NCBI RefSeq assembly: GCF_000452705.1 | Contig: NZ_CP007014.1 | Location: 4,990,501-5,054,500 of the forward strand | Direction: 5' to 3' | Source: Pseudomonas syringae CC1557 | GTDB taxonomy: Bacteria > Pseudomonadota > Gammaproteobacteria > Pseudomonadales > Pseudomonadaceae | Length of the DNA: 64,000 nt | Shown: positions 51,901 through 60,225 of the stretch, piece by piece | How the letters are laid out: the number at the start of each line of letters is the position of its first letter | How positions within the stretch are numbered: the stretch's first letter is position 1 | Made by a program: the position numbers and the translations under genes | The notes under the pieces: model-generated | What the model saw: only the letters and a program-made list of their open reading frames with translations | The model's database searches: none | What the model was told of the DNA's origin: nothing

Positions 51901-53942
51901 TCACGCTGAATGACGCGGGCGAAGGTGAAGTCAGCGTCGACATTCCAGACTTCAACGGCGAACTGCGCATCATGGCGCAGGCCTGGACCGACGAGCGCTA
52001 CGGTATGGCCGAGGCGAAAACCGTCGTGGCCGCGCCGATCATCGCCGAGCTGTCGACACCGCGTTTTCTCGCCGGTGGTGACCAGACCAGCATTGCGCTG
52101 GACGTGTCGAACCTGTCGGGCAAGGCACAGAAGCTGGAGGTAAAAATCAGCGCTGAAGGCCAGTTAAGCATTCCCGGCGGCGATCAGAGCAAGCCGTTGC
52201 AGCTCAAGCAAGGCCAGCGCGTGACCCTGAAAGTGCCGGTGCTGGCGCAGGGCGGTCTGGGCCAGGGCAAGATCAAGGTGCAGGTGGAAGGGCTGGACCT
52301 GCCGGGCGAAAACCTGCCTGCCTTCACTCGCGAGTGGACGGTTGGCGTGCGCCCTGCCTACCCGGCGATGCTCAAGCATTACCGCGCCACCCTCAACGAT
52401 CAGACCTGGAGCCTGCCGGAAGGCGCGCTGGAAGCGTTCGAGCCTGCCGGTCGTGAAGCACTACTGTCGCTGTCGAGCCGTCCGCCGCTGAACCTCGGCG
52501 AACAAATTCGTGCACTGAAGGCCTACCCTTACGGTTGCCTGGAGCAGACCGCCAGCGGCCTGTATCCATCGCTGTATGCCGACGCTGCAACCCTCAAGCG
52601 CCTGGGCCTGACTGGCGAGCCGGATGCCGAACGCAAGCGCAAGGTCGAAATCGGTATCGAGCGCTTGCTGGGTATGCAGCGCTACAACGGCAGCTTTGGC
52701 CTGTGGGGCTCGGACGGCGACGAGGAATACTGGCTGACCGCCTACGTCACCGACTTCCTGCTGCGCGCCCGCGATCAGGGCTTCGCTGTGCCGCCGGATG
52801 CGCTGAAGAAAGCCAACGAGCGCCTGCTGCGATATTTGCAGGATGCGGGTCAGATTCAGGTCAATTACAGCCAGAACGCCGAACATACCCGCTTTGCCGT
52901 GCAGGCTTACGCCGGGCTGGTGCTGTCACGCAGTCAACAGGCACCGCTGGCAGCCTTGCGCAGCCTGTTCGACCGCCGCAGCGATGCGCGCTCGGGCCTG
53001 CCGCTGGTACAACTGGCCGTGGCGCTGGAGAAAATGGGCGACAAGCCGCGTGCCGATCTGGCCTTGACCGCAGGTCTGGCGGTCGGTCGCAAGAACGAAT
53101 GGCTGGCCGACTACGGCAGCTCGCTGCGTGACCACGCGCTGATTCTGGCATTGCTGGAAGAAAACGACCTCGCCAAGGACAAGCGTGATGAGCGCCTGTT
53201 TGCCTTGGCGGATGAAGTGGCTGCCAGTCGCTACCTGTCTACTCAGGAAAGCAACTCGCTGTTCCTGGCGGGTCGCAACCTGTTGAGTAAGCCGGAGAAG
53301 GACTGGACCGCAAGCATCGCCAGCGGCACCGAAACCCGTGAGTTGAGCAACCAGCAACCGGGGCTCAAGCTCGACGGCGCGTTGCTGGGGTCACCGCTTT
53401 CGGTTCGCAATCAGGGCAGTGAGCCGCTGTATCAGCAACTGACCGTTTCCGGCTATCCAACCCAGGCACCTGCGGCCGGTGGCGAAAACCTGAGCATCCG
53501 TCGTGAATACCTGAGCCTGAGCGGCGCGCCCTTGAACGTCGGCGCGCTGAAAACCGGGCAACTGGTGCTGGTGCATCTGGAGATCGGTGCCAAGCAGCGT
53601 GTGCCGGATGCCTTGGTGGTGGACTTGCTGCCCGCAGGCCTGGAGCTGGAAAACCAGAACCTCGCACAAAGCTCGGCCAGCCTGGCGGATGCCAGCGAAG
53701 AGGTGAAAACCATTCGTGAGTCGATGGAGAACGCCGGGATCAAGCATCAGGAATATCGCGGTGACCGTTATGTGGCCGCGCTGGACATCGACGGCAGCAG
53801 CAGCGTGCACCTGCTCTATCTGGCACGCGCAGTCACACCGGGCACTTATCGCGTACCGCCACCACAGGTGGAATCAATGTACCGCCCGAACTGGCAGGCC
53901 CTGGGCGAAGCGCCAGCGCAGATGGTGGTGAAGGGCAAGTGA
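48993..53942 (+). CDS. Bacterial alpha-2-macroglobulin (YfhM/MagD type)
   Basis: The 1649-residue product is a periplasmic protease trap anchored as a lipoprotein (LLSAC, Cys18, Asp at +2, which in E. coli favours inner-membrane retention). The usual macroglobulin-like domains run through the first 1100 residues. The thioester motif CLEQ begins at Cys1182 in YGCLEQT, followed by the alpha/alpha toroid domain that contains it. The length is almost that of E. coli YfhM. It is paired with pbpC downstream, the classic A2M-PBP1C arrangement. An upstream ATG at 48981 is possible. Confidence 0.95.
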   Translation: MLNKGLFLACALALLSACDSSTPDKPASSAAPATQAAVTDTRPKPAVDLAALGKRYAGRELTVIDVSEIQVEGASTLSVSFSVPLDPEQKFAEKLHLVDSKNGKVDGAWELSDNLMELRLRHLEPQRKLVLTVDAGLLAVNKATLAAEYISRLETRDLQATVGFASRGSLLPTRLAEGLPIIALNVDKVDVEFFRVKPDSMPNFLAQWDGASSLSSYSSEELLPMADLVYGGRFDLKPARNTRETVLLPIAGIKALQQPGVYLAVMRASGTYSYSQPATLFTLSDIGLSVHRYSNRLDVFTQALEGGKALGDVSVDVYDDNGKVVAQGKTDSDGHAQLPLPAKAAVVLAHKDEQTSMLRLNSSALDLAEFDISGPQAHPLQFFIFGPRDLYRPGETVLLNGLLRDSDGKNVKPQPITVEVRRPDDQVSRKFVWEADSNGFYQYPLQLAEEAPTGRWQLVFDLGDGKPQLYEFKVEDFLPERLALELKGSDTPVAPADDPQFDITGRYLYGAPASGNSLTGQVYVRPLREAVPKLPGYQFGSITEQDLKHDLELEPVTLDAEGHSTLSVKTEWAEAKSPLQLILQASLQESGGRPITRRLVQPIWPAEQLPGVRALFGSSTGGEDYDDEAGKGEAQTNGDGPAEFEIVMADAAGNKLAADNIKVRLIRERRDYYWNYSADDGWSYHFNEKFLNLNEETLTITKDSTAKISFPVEWGPYRVEVEDPSTGMISSLRFWAGYRWQDNTDGGAVRPDQVKLALDKPAYNDGDTAKVTVTPPAAGKGYLLVESSEGPLWWKEIDVPAEGKSYEIPLDKQWARHDLYVTALVIRPGERKANVTPKRAVGVLHLPLDRAQRKLALTVTAPEKMRPKQPLTLKVAAKNADGSVPKHVHVLVSAVDVGILNITGYATPDPFASLFGRKQYGADQLDIYGQLIEAGQGRLASMAFGGDALAKGGKRPDTSVTIVALQSAPVTLNDAGEGEVSVDIPDFNGELRIMAQAWTDERYGMAEAKTVVAAPIIAELSTPRFLAGGDQTSIALDVSNLSGKAQKLEVKISAEGQLSIPGGDQSKPLQLKQGQRVTLKVPVLAQGGLGQGKIKVQVEGLDLPGENLPAFTREWTVGVRPAYPAMLKHYRATLNDQTWSLPEGALEAFEPAGREALLSLSSRPPLNLGEQIRALKAYPYGCLEQTASGLYPSLYADAATLKRLGLTGEPDAERKRKVEIGIERLLGMQRYNGSFGLWGSDGDEEYWLTAYVTDFLLRARDQGFAVPPDALKKANERLLRYLQDAGQIQVNYSQNAEHTRFAVQAYAGLVLSRSQQAPLAALRSLFDRRSDARSGLPLVQLAVALEKMGDKPRADLALTAGLAVGRKNEWLADYGSSLRDHALILALLEENDLAKDKRDERLFALADEVAASRYLSTQESNSLFLAGRNLLSKPEKDWTASIASGTETRELSNQQPGLKLDGALLGSPLSVRNQGSEPLYQQLTVSGYPTQAPAAGGENLSIRREYLSLSGAPLNVGALKTGQLVLVHLEIGAKQRVPDALVVDLLPAGLELENQNLAQSSASLADASEEVKTIRESMENAGIKHQEYRGDRYVAALDIDGSSSVHLLYLARAVTPGTYRVPPPQVESMYRPNWQALGEAPAQMVVKGK

Positions 53943-53960
53943 GCACTCATTGATTGGAAC

Positions 53961-54068
53961 GGTGGGGGCAAGCTTGCTCGCGAAAGGGCCGGTACATCCG
54001 CTGAAGATGTATCGTCCGGAATGAAGCCTTCGCGACCGAGGTGAATCCCGGTCGCTCCGATACCCCCC
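53961..54068. repeat. Pair of inverted Pseudomonas REP elements
   Basis: The left element is GGTGGGGGCAAGCTTGCTCGCGAA. The right element (54029-54068) is inverted and contains GCGACCG / CGGTCGC (54032-54055) followed by CTCCGATACCCCCC. About 45 bases separate them. This is a REP doublet of the kind common in pseudomonads, placed between the macroglobulin gene and the next, convergent gene. Confidence 0.75.
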
Positions 54069-54099
54069 CGATCCGGAACAAGGCGGGCCTTTTAACGCA

Positions 54100-54393
54100 T
54101 CAATGAATGATCCAGCTCAGCAACCACAGGCCCAGCGCCAGCCAGATGATCCCGAGGATGATAGAAGCACGCATGAACGCCCGGACGGCCGAGTACAGCA
54201 GCATCAGGCCGATGATCAGGGCGACGATGCTGATCAGAGAGGTATCCATGCCGAGCGTACGCGACAGGCCGTCGACAAAATTTCCTCCAGCGTGGGTAAA
54301 CCCGTTGAACAACCACGCAAAGCCGTCGATGAAGAAACGAATCACCGCGCCGATGGCCTGCCCGAGCCATTCAAAAAAGCCTTCTACCTGCAT
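54100..54393 (-). CDS. Small membrane protein of unknown function
   Basis: The 97-residue product has an amphipathic N-terminal half, FFEWLGQAIGAVIRFFIDG, and two strong membrane helices (about residues 51-67 and 73-93). A ribosome site (AGGA, 7 bases before ATG) supports the start at 54393. No family is recognised. It sits, on the opposite strand, between the macroglobulin gene and pbpC, a pair usually adjacent. The reading frame is open further upstream to 54672, but that extension overlaps pbpC and lacks a start signal. Confidence 0.65.
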   Translation of the reverse strand: MQVEGFFEWLGQAIGAVIRFFIDGFAWLFNGFTHAGGNFVDGLSRTLGMDTSLISIVALIIGLMLLYSAVRAFMRASIILGIIWLALGLWLLSWIIH

Positions 54394-54505
54394 ATGTACG
54401 TCCTGATTGAGGTCGTGAAGAAAATGATCTGTCCGCTTTGGCCGTCGCCAGGGATTCAGGTTCCGTGGATCATAAAGGCTCTTTGCGTTGAAACCTGAAT
54501 TTCTT

Positions 54506-56836
54506 ATGCGCCTCGTGCAAAAAATCAAATGGCTGGCAGGCAGTATGTTGTTCCTGATCGCCCTGCTCTGGCTGGCTGATCGCGTGTGGCCGTTGCCTCT
54601 GCCCAAGGACGATCTGGCGCGTGTCGTGCTGGCCGAGGACGGCACGCCATTATGGCGTTTCGCCGATGCCAATGGCGTGTGGCGCTACCCGGTCACTCAC
54701 GCACAGGTATCGCCGTATTACCTTGAGGCGCTGCTGACCTATGAAGACCGCTGGTTCTACAGCCATCCCGGCGTAAACCCTCTGGCGCTGGTGCGCGCCA
54801 GTTGGCAAAACCTCAGCGGGACGCGGGTGGTGTCCGGCGGCAGCACGTTGTCGATGCAGGTTGCGCGGCTGCTCGACCCGCATTCACGCACCCTCCCCGG
54901 CAAATTTCGCCAACTGTGGCGCACCTTGCAGCTTGAGTGGCATTTGTCGAAAGAGCAGATTCTCGACCTGTACCTCAATCGCGCGCCGTTCGGCGGCACG
55001 CTGCAAGGGGTGGCCGCTGCCAGTTGGGCGTATCTGGGCAAATCGCCGCAAAACCTGACCCGTGCCGAAGCCGCGTTGTTGGCGGTGTTGCCGCAGGCGC
55101 CGAGCCGTCTGCGCCCTGATCGTCATCCGCAGCGCGCGCAACTGGCCCGCGACAAGGTGCTCAAGCGTCTGGCCGAGTTCAAGGTATGGCCGCAGGGCGC
55201 CGTCGACGAGGCGCAGGAAGAACCCTTGTGGCTGGCGCCGCGACAAGAGCCGAGCCTTGCGCCACTGCTGGCCCGACGCCTGAATCGGCCGAACAGCCCA
55301 CCGCTGATCCGCACCACGCTGGATGCCACGCTGCAACGGCGCATGGAAGACTTGCTGATGGGCTGGCGGGCGCGGCTGCCGGAGCGTACCTCGGCGGCGA
55401 TTCTGGTGGTCGAGGCGGAGAACATGGCGGTACGCGCCTACGTGGGCTCGGTGGACATCAACGATGCCAGGCGTTTCGGCCATGTGGACATGGTCACCGC
55501 GCTGCGTTCGCCGGGCTCCACGCTCAAACCTTTTCTGTACGGTATGGCGATGGACGCCGGGCTGATTCACTCCGAATCGCTGATGCAGGACGTGCCGCGT
55601 CGTTATGGCGACTACCGGCCGGGCAATTTCTCGACCGGTTTCGGGGGGCCGGTGGCGGCCAGTTCGGCGCTGTCGATGTCACTTAATCTGCCTGCGGTGC
55701 AGTTGCTGGAAGTCTACGGCACGAAACGCTTCGCCGCCGAACTGCGCAATGGCGGTGTGCCGCTGACCTTGCCGCCGCTGGCCGAACCGAACCTGGCGTT
55801 GATTCTGGGAGGTGCAGGCAGTCGGCTGGAAGATCTGGTGACCGGGTACAGCGCCTTTGCCCGAGGTGGCAGAAGCGCGGATGTGCGGCTGCAACCGCAG
55901 GACCGGCTGCGCGAACGGCGGATGATGTCGCCGGGGGCAGCGTGGATTATCCGCCGCATTCTCAGTGGTCAGTCGCGTCCGGATGTTGATCCGCGGGCAG
56001 AGCTGGTGCAGCGTCCGCAACTGGCCTGGAAGACCGGCACCAGTTATGGCTTCCGTGATGCGTGGGCGATTGGTGTAGGGCCGCGCTTTCTGGTGGGCGT
56101 GTGGATCGGCAGGCCGGACGGTACGCCGGTGCCGGGGCAATTCGGACTGGCTTCCGCCGCGCCGCTGATGCTTCAGGTTCACGATGTACTGGTCAATCGC
56201 GACAGCCAGCGCGGGATTGCGGCGCCGGTGCAACCTGTACCGTTGAATGTCGGTGTGGCAGCGATCTGCTGGCCGCTGGGTCAGCCGATGAGCAAGAGCG
56301 ACCCGAATTGCCGCCGTCAACGCTTCGCATGGACCCTGGACGGCACCACGCCACCCACCCTGCACGCGGCCGATCAACCCCTCGGGCTGGGTTTGCAGGA
56401 GCGAATCTGGGTCAATGCCAAGGGTTTGCGGGTCGGCGCCAGTTGCCCGGATGCCCAGCCGCAGGATATCGCCCTGTGGCCGGCGCCGCTGGAACCCTGG
56501 CTGCCCAAGGCGGAACGCCGTGACACGAGGCTGCCTCCCGCCGACCCTGAATGCCCGCCACAGAACCTGAACCTCGCACCGCCACTGAGCATCGTCGGCG
56601 TGCGCGAAGGCGACAACCTGCGCCTGCCCGTTACCAGCCGCCAGGCCCTGCGCCTGAAACTCTCGGCATTGGGCGGCAGCGGACGACGCTGGTGGTTCAT
56701 CGACGGCACGCCGCTGGCAGACACCGACACCCGGCAAGACTTCACCCCTACCCTGAACAAACCGGGGCGCTACCAATTGAGCGTCCTGGACGAAAGCGGC
56801 CAGACGGCGAGGGTTGAATTCAGTGTGGTCGAGTGA
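54506..56836 (+). CDS. pbpC: Penicillin-binding protein 1C
   Basis: PBP1C is a bifunctional class A-type PBP linked to bacterial alpha-2-macroglobulin and thought to repair peptidoglycan after attack. The 776-residue product has one membrane helix (about residues 8-26), a glycosyltransferase domain with Glu80 (EDRWFYSHPG), a transpeptidase domain with Ser338 and Lys341 (SPGSTLKPF) and KTGTSYGFRDAW, and a C-terminal BiPBP_C domain (about 685-775). ATG 54506 was chosen; a TTG six codons upstream is an alternative. Confidence 0.95.
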   Translation: MRLVQKIKWLAGSMLFLIALLWLADRVWPLPLPKDDLARVVLAEDGTPLWRFADANGVWRYPVTHAQVSPYYLEALLTYEDRWFYSHPGVNPLALVRASWQNLSGTRVVSGGSTLSMQVARLLDPHSRTLPGKFRQLWRTLQLEWHLSKEQILDLYLNRAPFGGTLQGVAAASWAYLGKSPQNLTRAEAALLAVLPQAPSRLRPDRHPQRAQLARDKVLKRLAEFKVWPQGAVDEAQEEPLWLAPRQEPSLAPLLARRLNRPNSPPLIRTTLDATLQRRMEDLLMGWRARLPERTSAAILVVEAENMAVRAYVGSVDINDARRFGHVDMVTALRSPGSTLKPFLYGMAMDAGLIHSESLMQDVPRRYGDYRPGNFSTGFGGPVAASSALSMSLNLPAVQLLEVYGTKRFAAELRNGGVPLTLPPLAEPNLALILGGAGSRLEDLVTGYSAFARGGRSADVRLQPQDRLRERRMMSPGAAWIIRRILSGQSRPDVDPRAELVQRPQLAWKTGTSYGFRDAWAIGVGPRFLVGVWIGRPDGTPVPGQFGLASAAPLMLQVHDVLVNRDSQRGIAAPVQPVPLNVGVAAICWPLGQPMSKSDPNCRRQRFAWTLDGTTPPTLHAADQPLGLGLQERIWVNAKGLRVGASCPDAQPQDIALWPAPLEPWLPKAERRDTRLPPADPECPPQNLNLAPPLSIVGVREGDNLRLPVTSRQALRLKLSALGGSGRRWWFIDGTPLADTDTRQDFTPTLNKPGRYQLSVLDESGQTARVEFSVVE

Positions 56837-56890
56837 GATGGGTGAAGCGGAGCATCAAGACCGACGCTCATAGTTATACACAAGTCCAAC

Positions 56891-56950
56891 TGACTCTTGT
56901 GCCAATGCTCCGCGTTGGCATGCAGTTCTGGACGCTTCGCCTCCGATCCT
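56891..56950. repeat. Intergenic dyad repeat, copy E
   Basis: TGCCAATGC-TCC-GCGTTGGCA (56900-56920) is followed by TGCAGTTCTGGACGCTTCGC. It aligns with the copy at 45122 over 56 bases with about six differences. It separates pbpC from the convergent receiver gene. Confidence 0.75.
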
Positions 56951-56988
56951 GAGAGGCAGCGCATGGCTGAGCGCTTCGAAAGCCGCCG

Positions 56989-57396
56989 TCACTGAACCTG
57001 AAAGATCTTCGGCTCGGGGAACAGGTTATTGAGGGTTTCCAGCAAGCGGACGTGGTAGATCGGTTTACGGAACAGGTCGAGTACGTGCAGACGCAGCAGG
57101 TCGCTGACGTCGTCCATATCGGCGTGGCCTGAGGTCACGATGACAGGCAGGTGCTGGCGGGAGGTGTGATCGCGAAGGTGGCGGATCAACTGGATGCCGC
57201 TTTCCTCCGGCATCCGCAGATCAGTGATCACCAGCGCGATATCCGGATGGCGAGTCAGCTGGTGCAAGGCCATCTTGACGGAAGACGCGGTGAAGCAACA
57301 GAAACCCTCGCCTTCGAGCAATTCCGCCAGCTCCTCGTTTGCGTCCTCTTCGTCGTCAACCAGAAGCAGTTGCTGGCGGGGAGGATGGACAGCCAT
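56989..57396 (-). CDS. Stand-alone receiver-domain protein
   Basis: The 135-residue product is a single response-regulator receiver domain with no output domain. The acidic pocket is VDDEED near residue 13. The phosphoacceptor is Asp59 (ITDLRMPEESG) and the conserved Lys is Lys111 in FRKPIY. It lies 88 bases downstream of flp on the same strand, so it may belong to the pilus locus. It could act as a phosphate relay for PprA or another kinase; the partner is unknown. Confidence 0.88.
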   Translation of the reverse strand: MAVHPPRQQLLLVDDEEDANEELAELLEGEGFCCFTASSVKMALHQLTRHPDIALVITDLRMPEESGIQLIRHLRDHTSRQHLPVIVTSGHADMDDVSDLLRLHVLDLFRKPIYHVRLLETLNNLFPEPKIFQVQ

Positions 57397-57484
57397 GTTG
57401 ACACCTTCAGACTTGTTTATGGTAAGCAGGATATCTAGATTCTTCCGGCGACAAAAGGGACTTCACAGATATCCGGTGCTCCCA

Positions 57485-57673
57485 TCACAACGCATTACTT
57501 ATCGTTGTGAACATCGTTGTAATCTTGCCACTTATTGCCGGCACGAAAGCAATCAACGCCACAGCGACCATTGCAGCGATCAGTGCGTACTCGATACCTG
57601 AAGCGGCCTCACGATCCTTCAGAAAACCAGTGACCCGAGTATAGGCACCTACATAAATCTTGGTAAGGAACAT
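57485..57673 (-). CDS. flp: Flp-type pilin
   Basis: The 62-residue product is the major subunit of the tight-adherence (Flp) pilus. A basic leader of about 23 residues precedes the mature hydrophobic segment ASGIEYALIAAMVAVALIAF, with Glu at +5 and Tyr at +6. The residue before the predicted cut is Ala (DREA) rather than the usual Gly. ATG 57673 has AAGGAG seven bases upstream. It is divergent from rcpC, as in P. aeruginosa, with a 321-base region between them. Confidence 0.9.
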   Translation of the reverse strand: MFLTKIYVGAYTRVTGFLKDREAASGIEYALIAAMVAVALIAFVPAISGKITTMFTTISNAL

Positions 57674-57994
57674 CTCATTTCTCCTTGCGCCTCCGAGGCG
57701 CGAACATGCATCACACATGCGAAACCATCTGCACCCCCAGCATTGTCCCCAATCCCCAAACCTACAATCGCAAAAAAGCATTAACCGGAAAGTTATAGCC
57801 TCGCCACAACGCCCGAAACAGGCACTTCGAGCGCCGCGCCAACACACAAAACCCCTTTAATACCAAAGCACTATGGCGTTTTTTAAACAATGAGCTACCG
57901 TCACATAAAAGCCCGTACGCCGTTCACCGTTGCCTTATTACGAAGTTGACGCACCGGTTCGAAAGTGTCCTGCGATGACAAAGGGAAAGTTGCC
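57674..57994. promoter_or_regulatory. Divergent flp / rcpC control region
   Basis: These 321 bases are AT-richer than their surroundings and hold no gene. They should carry the flp and rcpC-tad promoters, which PprB activates in P. aeruginosa. A TTTAAACA word here also occurs upstream of pprB near 38071, but eight bases could match by chance. Confidence 0.45.
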
Positions 57995-58954
57995 ATGAGC
58001 AGTCGTATCACCATGGTGCTCGCTGTACTGTTTTTGCTGGGTGCGTTGATCGCTGGATACTTGGGAATTGTCGTCGGCAGGCCGCCTGATGCGCCTGTCG
58101 CTGCCCCACCGACGGCCCCCCCGGTAATCGCCGAACAAGCCACTCAGACCGCCCCGACACCGTCCGTCGAGGAATCATTGCGCCACAATGTTGTGGTCGT
58201 CGCCCGGGATATCCCTGCCTACACGCCGATCACAGCGGACGATCTGGAAATCGAGCGCCTCAAGGTCGCGCCGCCCGGAAGCTTTGACGCCGTCGATAAA
58301 CTCGTAGGCCGCAGCAGCTGGCGAACGCTGACTGCCGGAACCTGGCTTAGCGAGAGCAACTTCGAGGCAGGCGGCACGCTGGCGAGGATGATTCGTCCGC
58401 ATGAGCGGGCGCTGGCCTTACAGGTGGACGAAGTGATCGGCGCGTCCGGGCAGCTCAGCCCGGGCGATTACGTGGACGTGCTGCTTTACCTGCCGGAAGA
58501 CACCACCAATCCCAATCGATCCAGCCAAGTGGTGGTGCCAGCGTTGCGCGTGCTCAGCATCGGCGACTTGCTCGGCCCGGATCGCAATGGCAAGCCGGTG
58601 CAGTACGTCACGGCTGACGAACGCCTCAAGCAAGAACAGCACCGGGTCAATGCGCGGACGGTGTCGGTTGCCGTACCTGAAGCGCTGCTGGGGCGCCTGA
58701 TGCTGGCCTCGCAAACCGGCGTATTGCGCCTGGCCGTGCGCAGTGCAGATGAAGGCAATCTGCAGAATTACTGGGCGGGCGAAGCCGGCAGTCGCGACAT
58801 CGCCGAGCGGCTGGATTCAGCCAATCGCCAACTGGTCAGCTTCAGGCAACTGAGCCTGAGTACGGCCAGTGCGTCAACACCAGGTACAACATCCCGCACA
58901 CCGCGCCCCGTCGAGGTGATACGCGGTAACCAGATCACGCAACAAACTCCCTGA
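57995..58954 (+). CDS. rcpC: Flp pilus assembly protein RcpC (CpaB)
   Basis: The 319-residue product has an N-terminal membrane helix (about residues 6-28), a Pro/Ala-rich linker and a SAF domain (about 63-125, VVVARDIPAYTPITADDL). A C-terminal RcpC/CpaB domain follows (about 145-280, SPGDYVDVLLYL). CpaB-type proteins sit in the periplasm beside the secretin and may bind peptidoglycan through SAF. It is the first gene of the rcpC-rcpA-tadZABC operon. rcpA follows after about 20 bases. Confidence 0.92.
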   Translation: MSSRITMVLAVLFLLGALIAGYLGIVVGRPPDAPVAAPPTAPPVIAEQATQTAPTPSVEESLRHNVVVVARDIPAYTPITADDLEIERLKVAPPGSFDAVDKLVGRSSWRTLTAGTWLSESNFEAGGTLARMIRPHERALALQVDEVIGASGQLSPGDYVDVLLYLPEDTTNPNRSSQVVVPALRVLSIGDLLGPDRNGKPVQYVTADERLKQEQHRVNARTVSVAVPEALLGRLMLASQTGVLRLAVRSADEGNLQNYWAGEAGSRDIAERLDSANRQLVSFRQLSLSTASASTPGTTSRTPRPVEVIRGNQITQQTP

Positions 58955-58974
58955 TAGAGCAAGGATTGCATTTG

Positions 58975-60225
58975 ATGAGCTGCTGTTTCGTGCCGGTTAA
59001 AAAAAGCAGGCTGCTGGTCGTTCTGGTGACCGCCCTGTCTGTGGATTCAGTCTGGGCCGCGTCAGGCGGTTGCAACAGTCTGGCTGCGATGCCTGCGGCG
59101 GTGGAAATCGATCAGGGTATTCAACAGAACATCAGCTCGCCGGTCGCTATCACCCGCATTGCCGTGGGCGACCCGAAAATTGCCGATGTACACGTCAGCG
59201 GCAACGATGGCTTTCTATTGACCGGCGTCGCTCAGGGCACGACCAGCCTGATGGTCTGGACTGCCTGCTCGACCGCTCCGCGCCAGAGCATGGTGTTCGT
59301 TCGTGGCCGAGCCACGGCGTCGATGGTCGAGGCAGCCTCCGCGCCGTCCGGCGATACGCAGTTGCCCAGTCAGGTGCAGACCGACATCCGCTTCGTCGAA
59401 GTCAGCCGCAGCAAACTCAAGGAAGCCAGCACTTCGATCTTCGGCAAAGGCTCGAACAATTTTCTGTTCGGCGCGCCCGGCACGGTGCCCGGCGTCAACG
59501 TCACGCCCGGCACAGTCAGCGCAACCCGGCCGAGCATTCCGTTGAACAACAGCAACTTCAATATCGTCTGGGGTGGCGGCAGCAGCAAGGTGCTGGGCAT
59601 GCTCAACGCCATGGAAAACAGCGGCTACGCCTACACACTGGCACGCCCCAGCCTGGTTGCGCTGAACGGCCAGAGCGCCAGCTTTCTGGCCGGTGGCGAG
59701 TTCCCGGTTCCGGTGCCCAATGGTGAAGGCAACGGCATTTCCATCGAGTACAAGGAGTTCGGCGTGCGCCTGACCCTGACACCGACAGTGGTGGGACGCG
59801 ACCGGATCCTGCTCAAGGTTGCGCCGGAAGTCAGTGAGCTGGATTTCTCCGCCGGTATCACTATCGCCGGAACGACCGTGCCGGCGCTCAATATCCGGCG
59901 TACCGACACCAGCATCGCGCTGGCCGACGGCGAAAGCTTCGTGGTCAGCGGGCTGATCAGCTCCAGCAACGTCGGCTCAGTGGGCAAGTTTCCCGGGCTG
60001 GGCGACATCCCGATCCTCGGTGCTTTTTTCCGCAGTTCGCAGATCCAACGCGACGAGCGCGAGCTGCTGATGATCGTCACCCCGCATCTGGTGCAGCCAC
60101 TGGCCGCCAACGCACAACTGCCTTCGCTGCCGGGAGAAAGTCTGCGCACATACGACCCGAGCTTCCCGCGCCTGTATTTCCTGGAAAACGGCGATTTTGA
60201 CCGTCGCAGCGGGTTATCCAAATGA
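58975..60225 (+). CDS. rcpA: Flp pilus outer-membrane secretin RcpA (CpaC)
   Basis: The 416-residue product has a signal sequence (about residues 1-30), a Pilus_RN/BON-like N-domain (about 45-115, with PVAITRIAVGDPKIADVHV) and a secretin domain (about 210-385, ending GDIPILGAFFRSSQ and ELLMIVTPHLV). It forms the outer-membrane pore for the Flp pilus. ATG 58975 has AAGGA nine bases upstream; a TTG three codons earlier is possible. Its stop overlaps the tadZ start (ATGA). Confidence 0.93.
   Translation: MSCCFVPVKKSRLLVVLVTALSVDSVWAASGGCNSLAAMPAAVEIDQGIQQNISSPVAITRIAVGDPKIADVHVSGNDGFLLTGVAQGTTSLMVWTACSTAPRQSMVFVRGRATASMVEAASAPSGDTQLPSQVQTDIRFVEVSRSKLKEASTSIFGKGSNNFLFGAPGTVPGVNVTPGTVSATRPSIPLNNSNFNIVWGGGSSKVLGMLNAMENSGYAYTLARPSLVALNGQSASFLAGGEFPVPVPNGEGNGISIEYKEFGVRLTLTPTVVGRDRILLKVAPEVSELDFSAGITIAGTTVPALNIRRTDTSIALADGESFVVSGLISSSNVGSVGKFPGLGDIPILGAFFRSSQIQRDERELLMIVTPHLVQPLAANAQLPSLPGESLRTYDPSFPRLYFLENGDFDRRSGLSK

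Noticed and set aside
57429..57474. Inverted repeat GGATATCT / AGATATCC between flp and the receiver gene
   Set aside because: The arms are only 8 bp with a 30-base loop and no T-run, so neither a terminator nor an operator is well supported.
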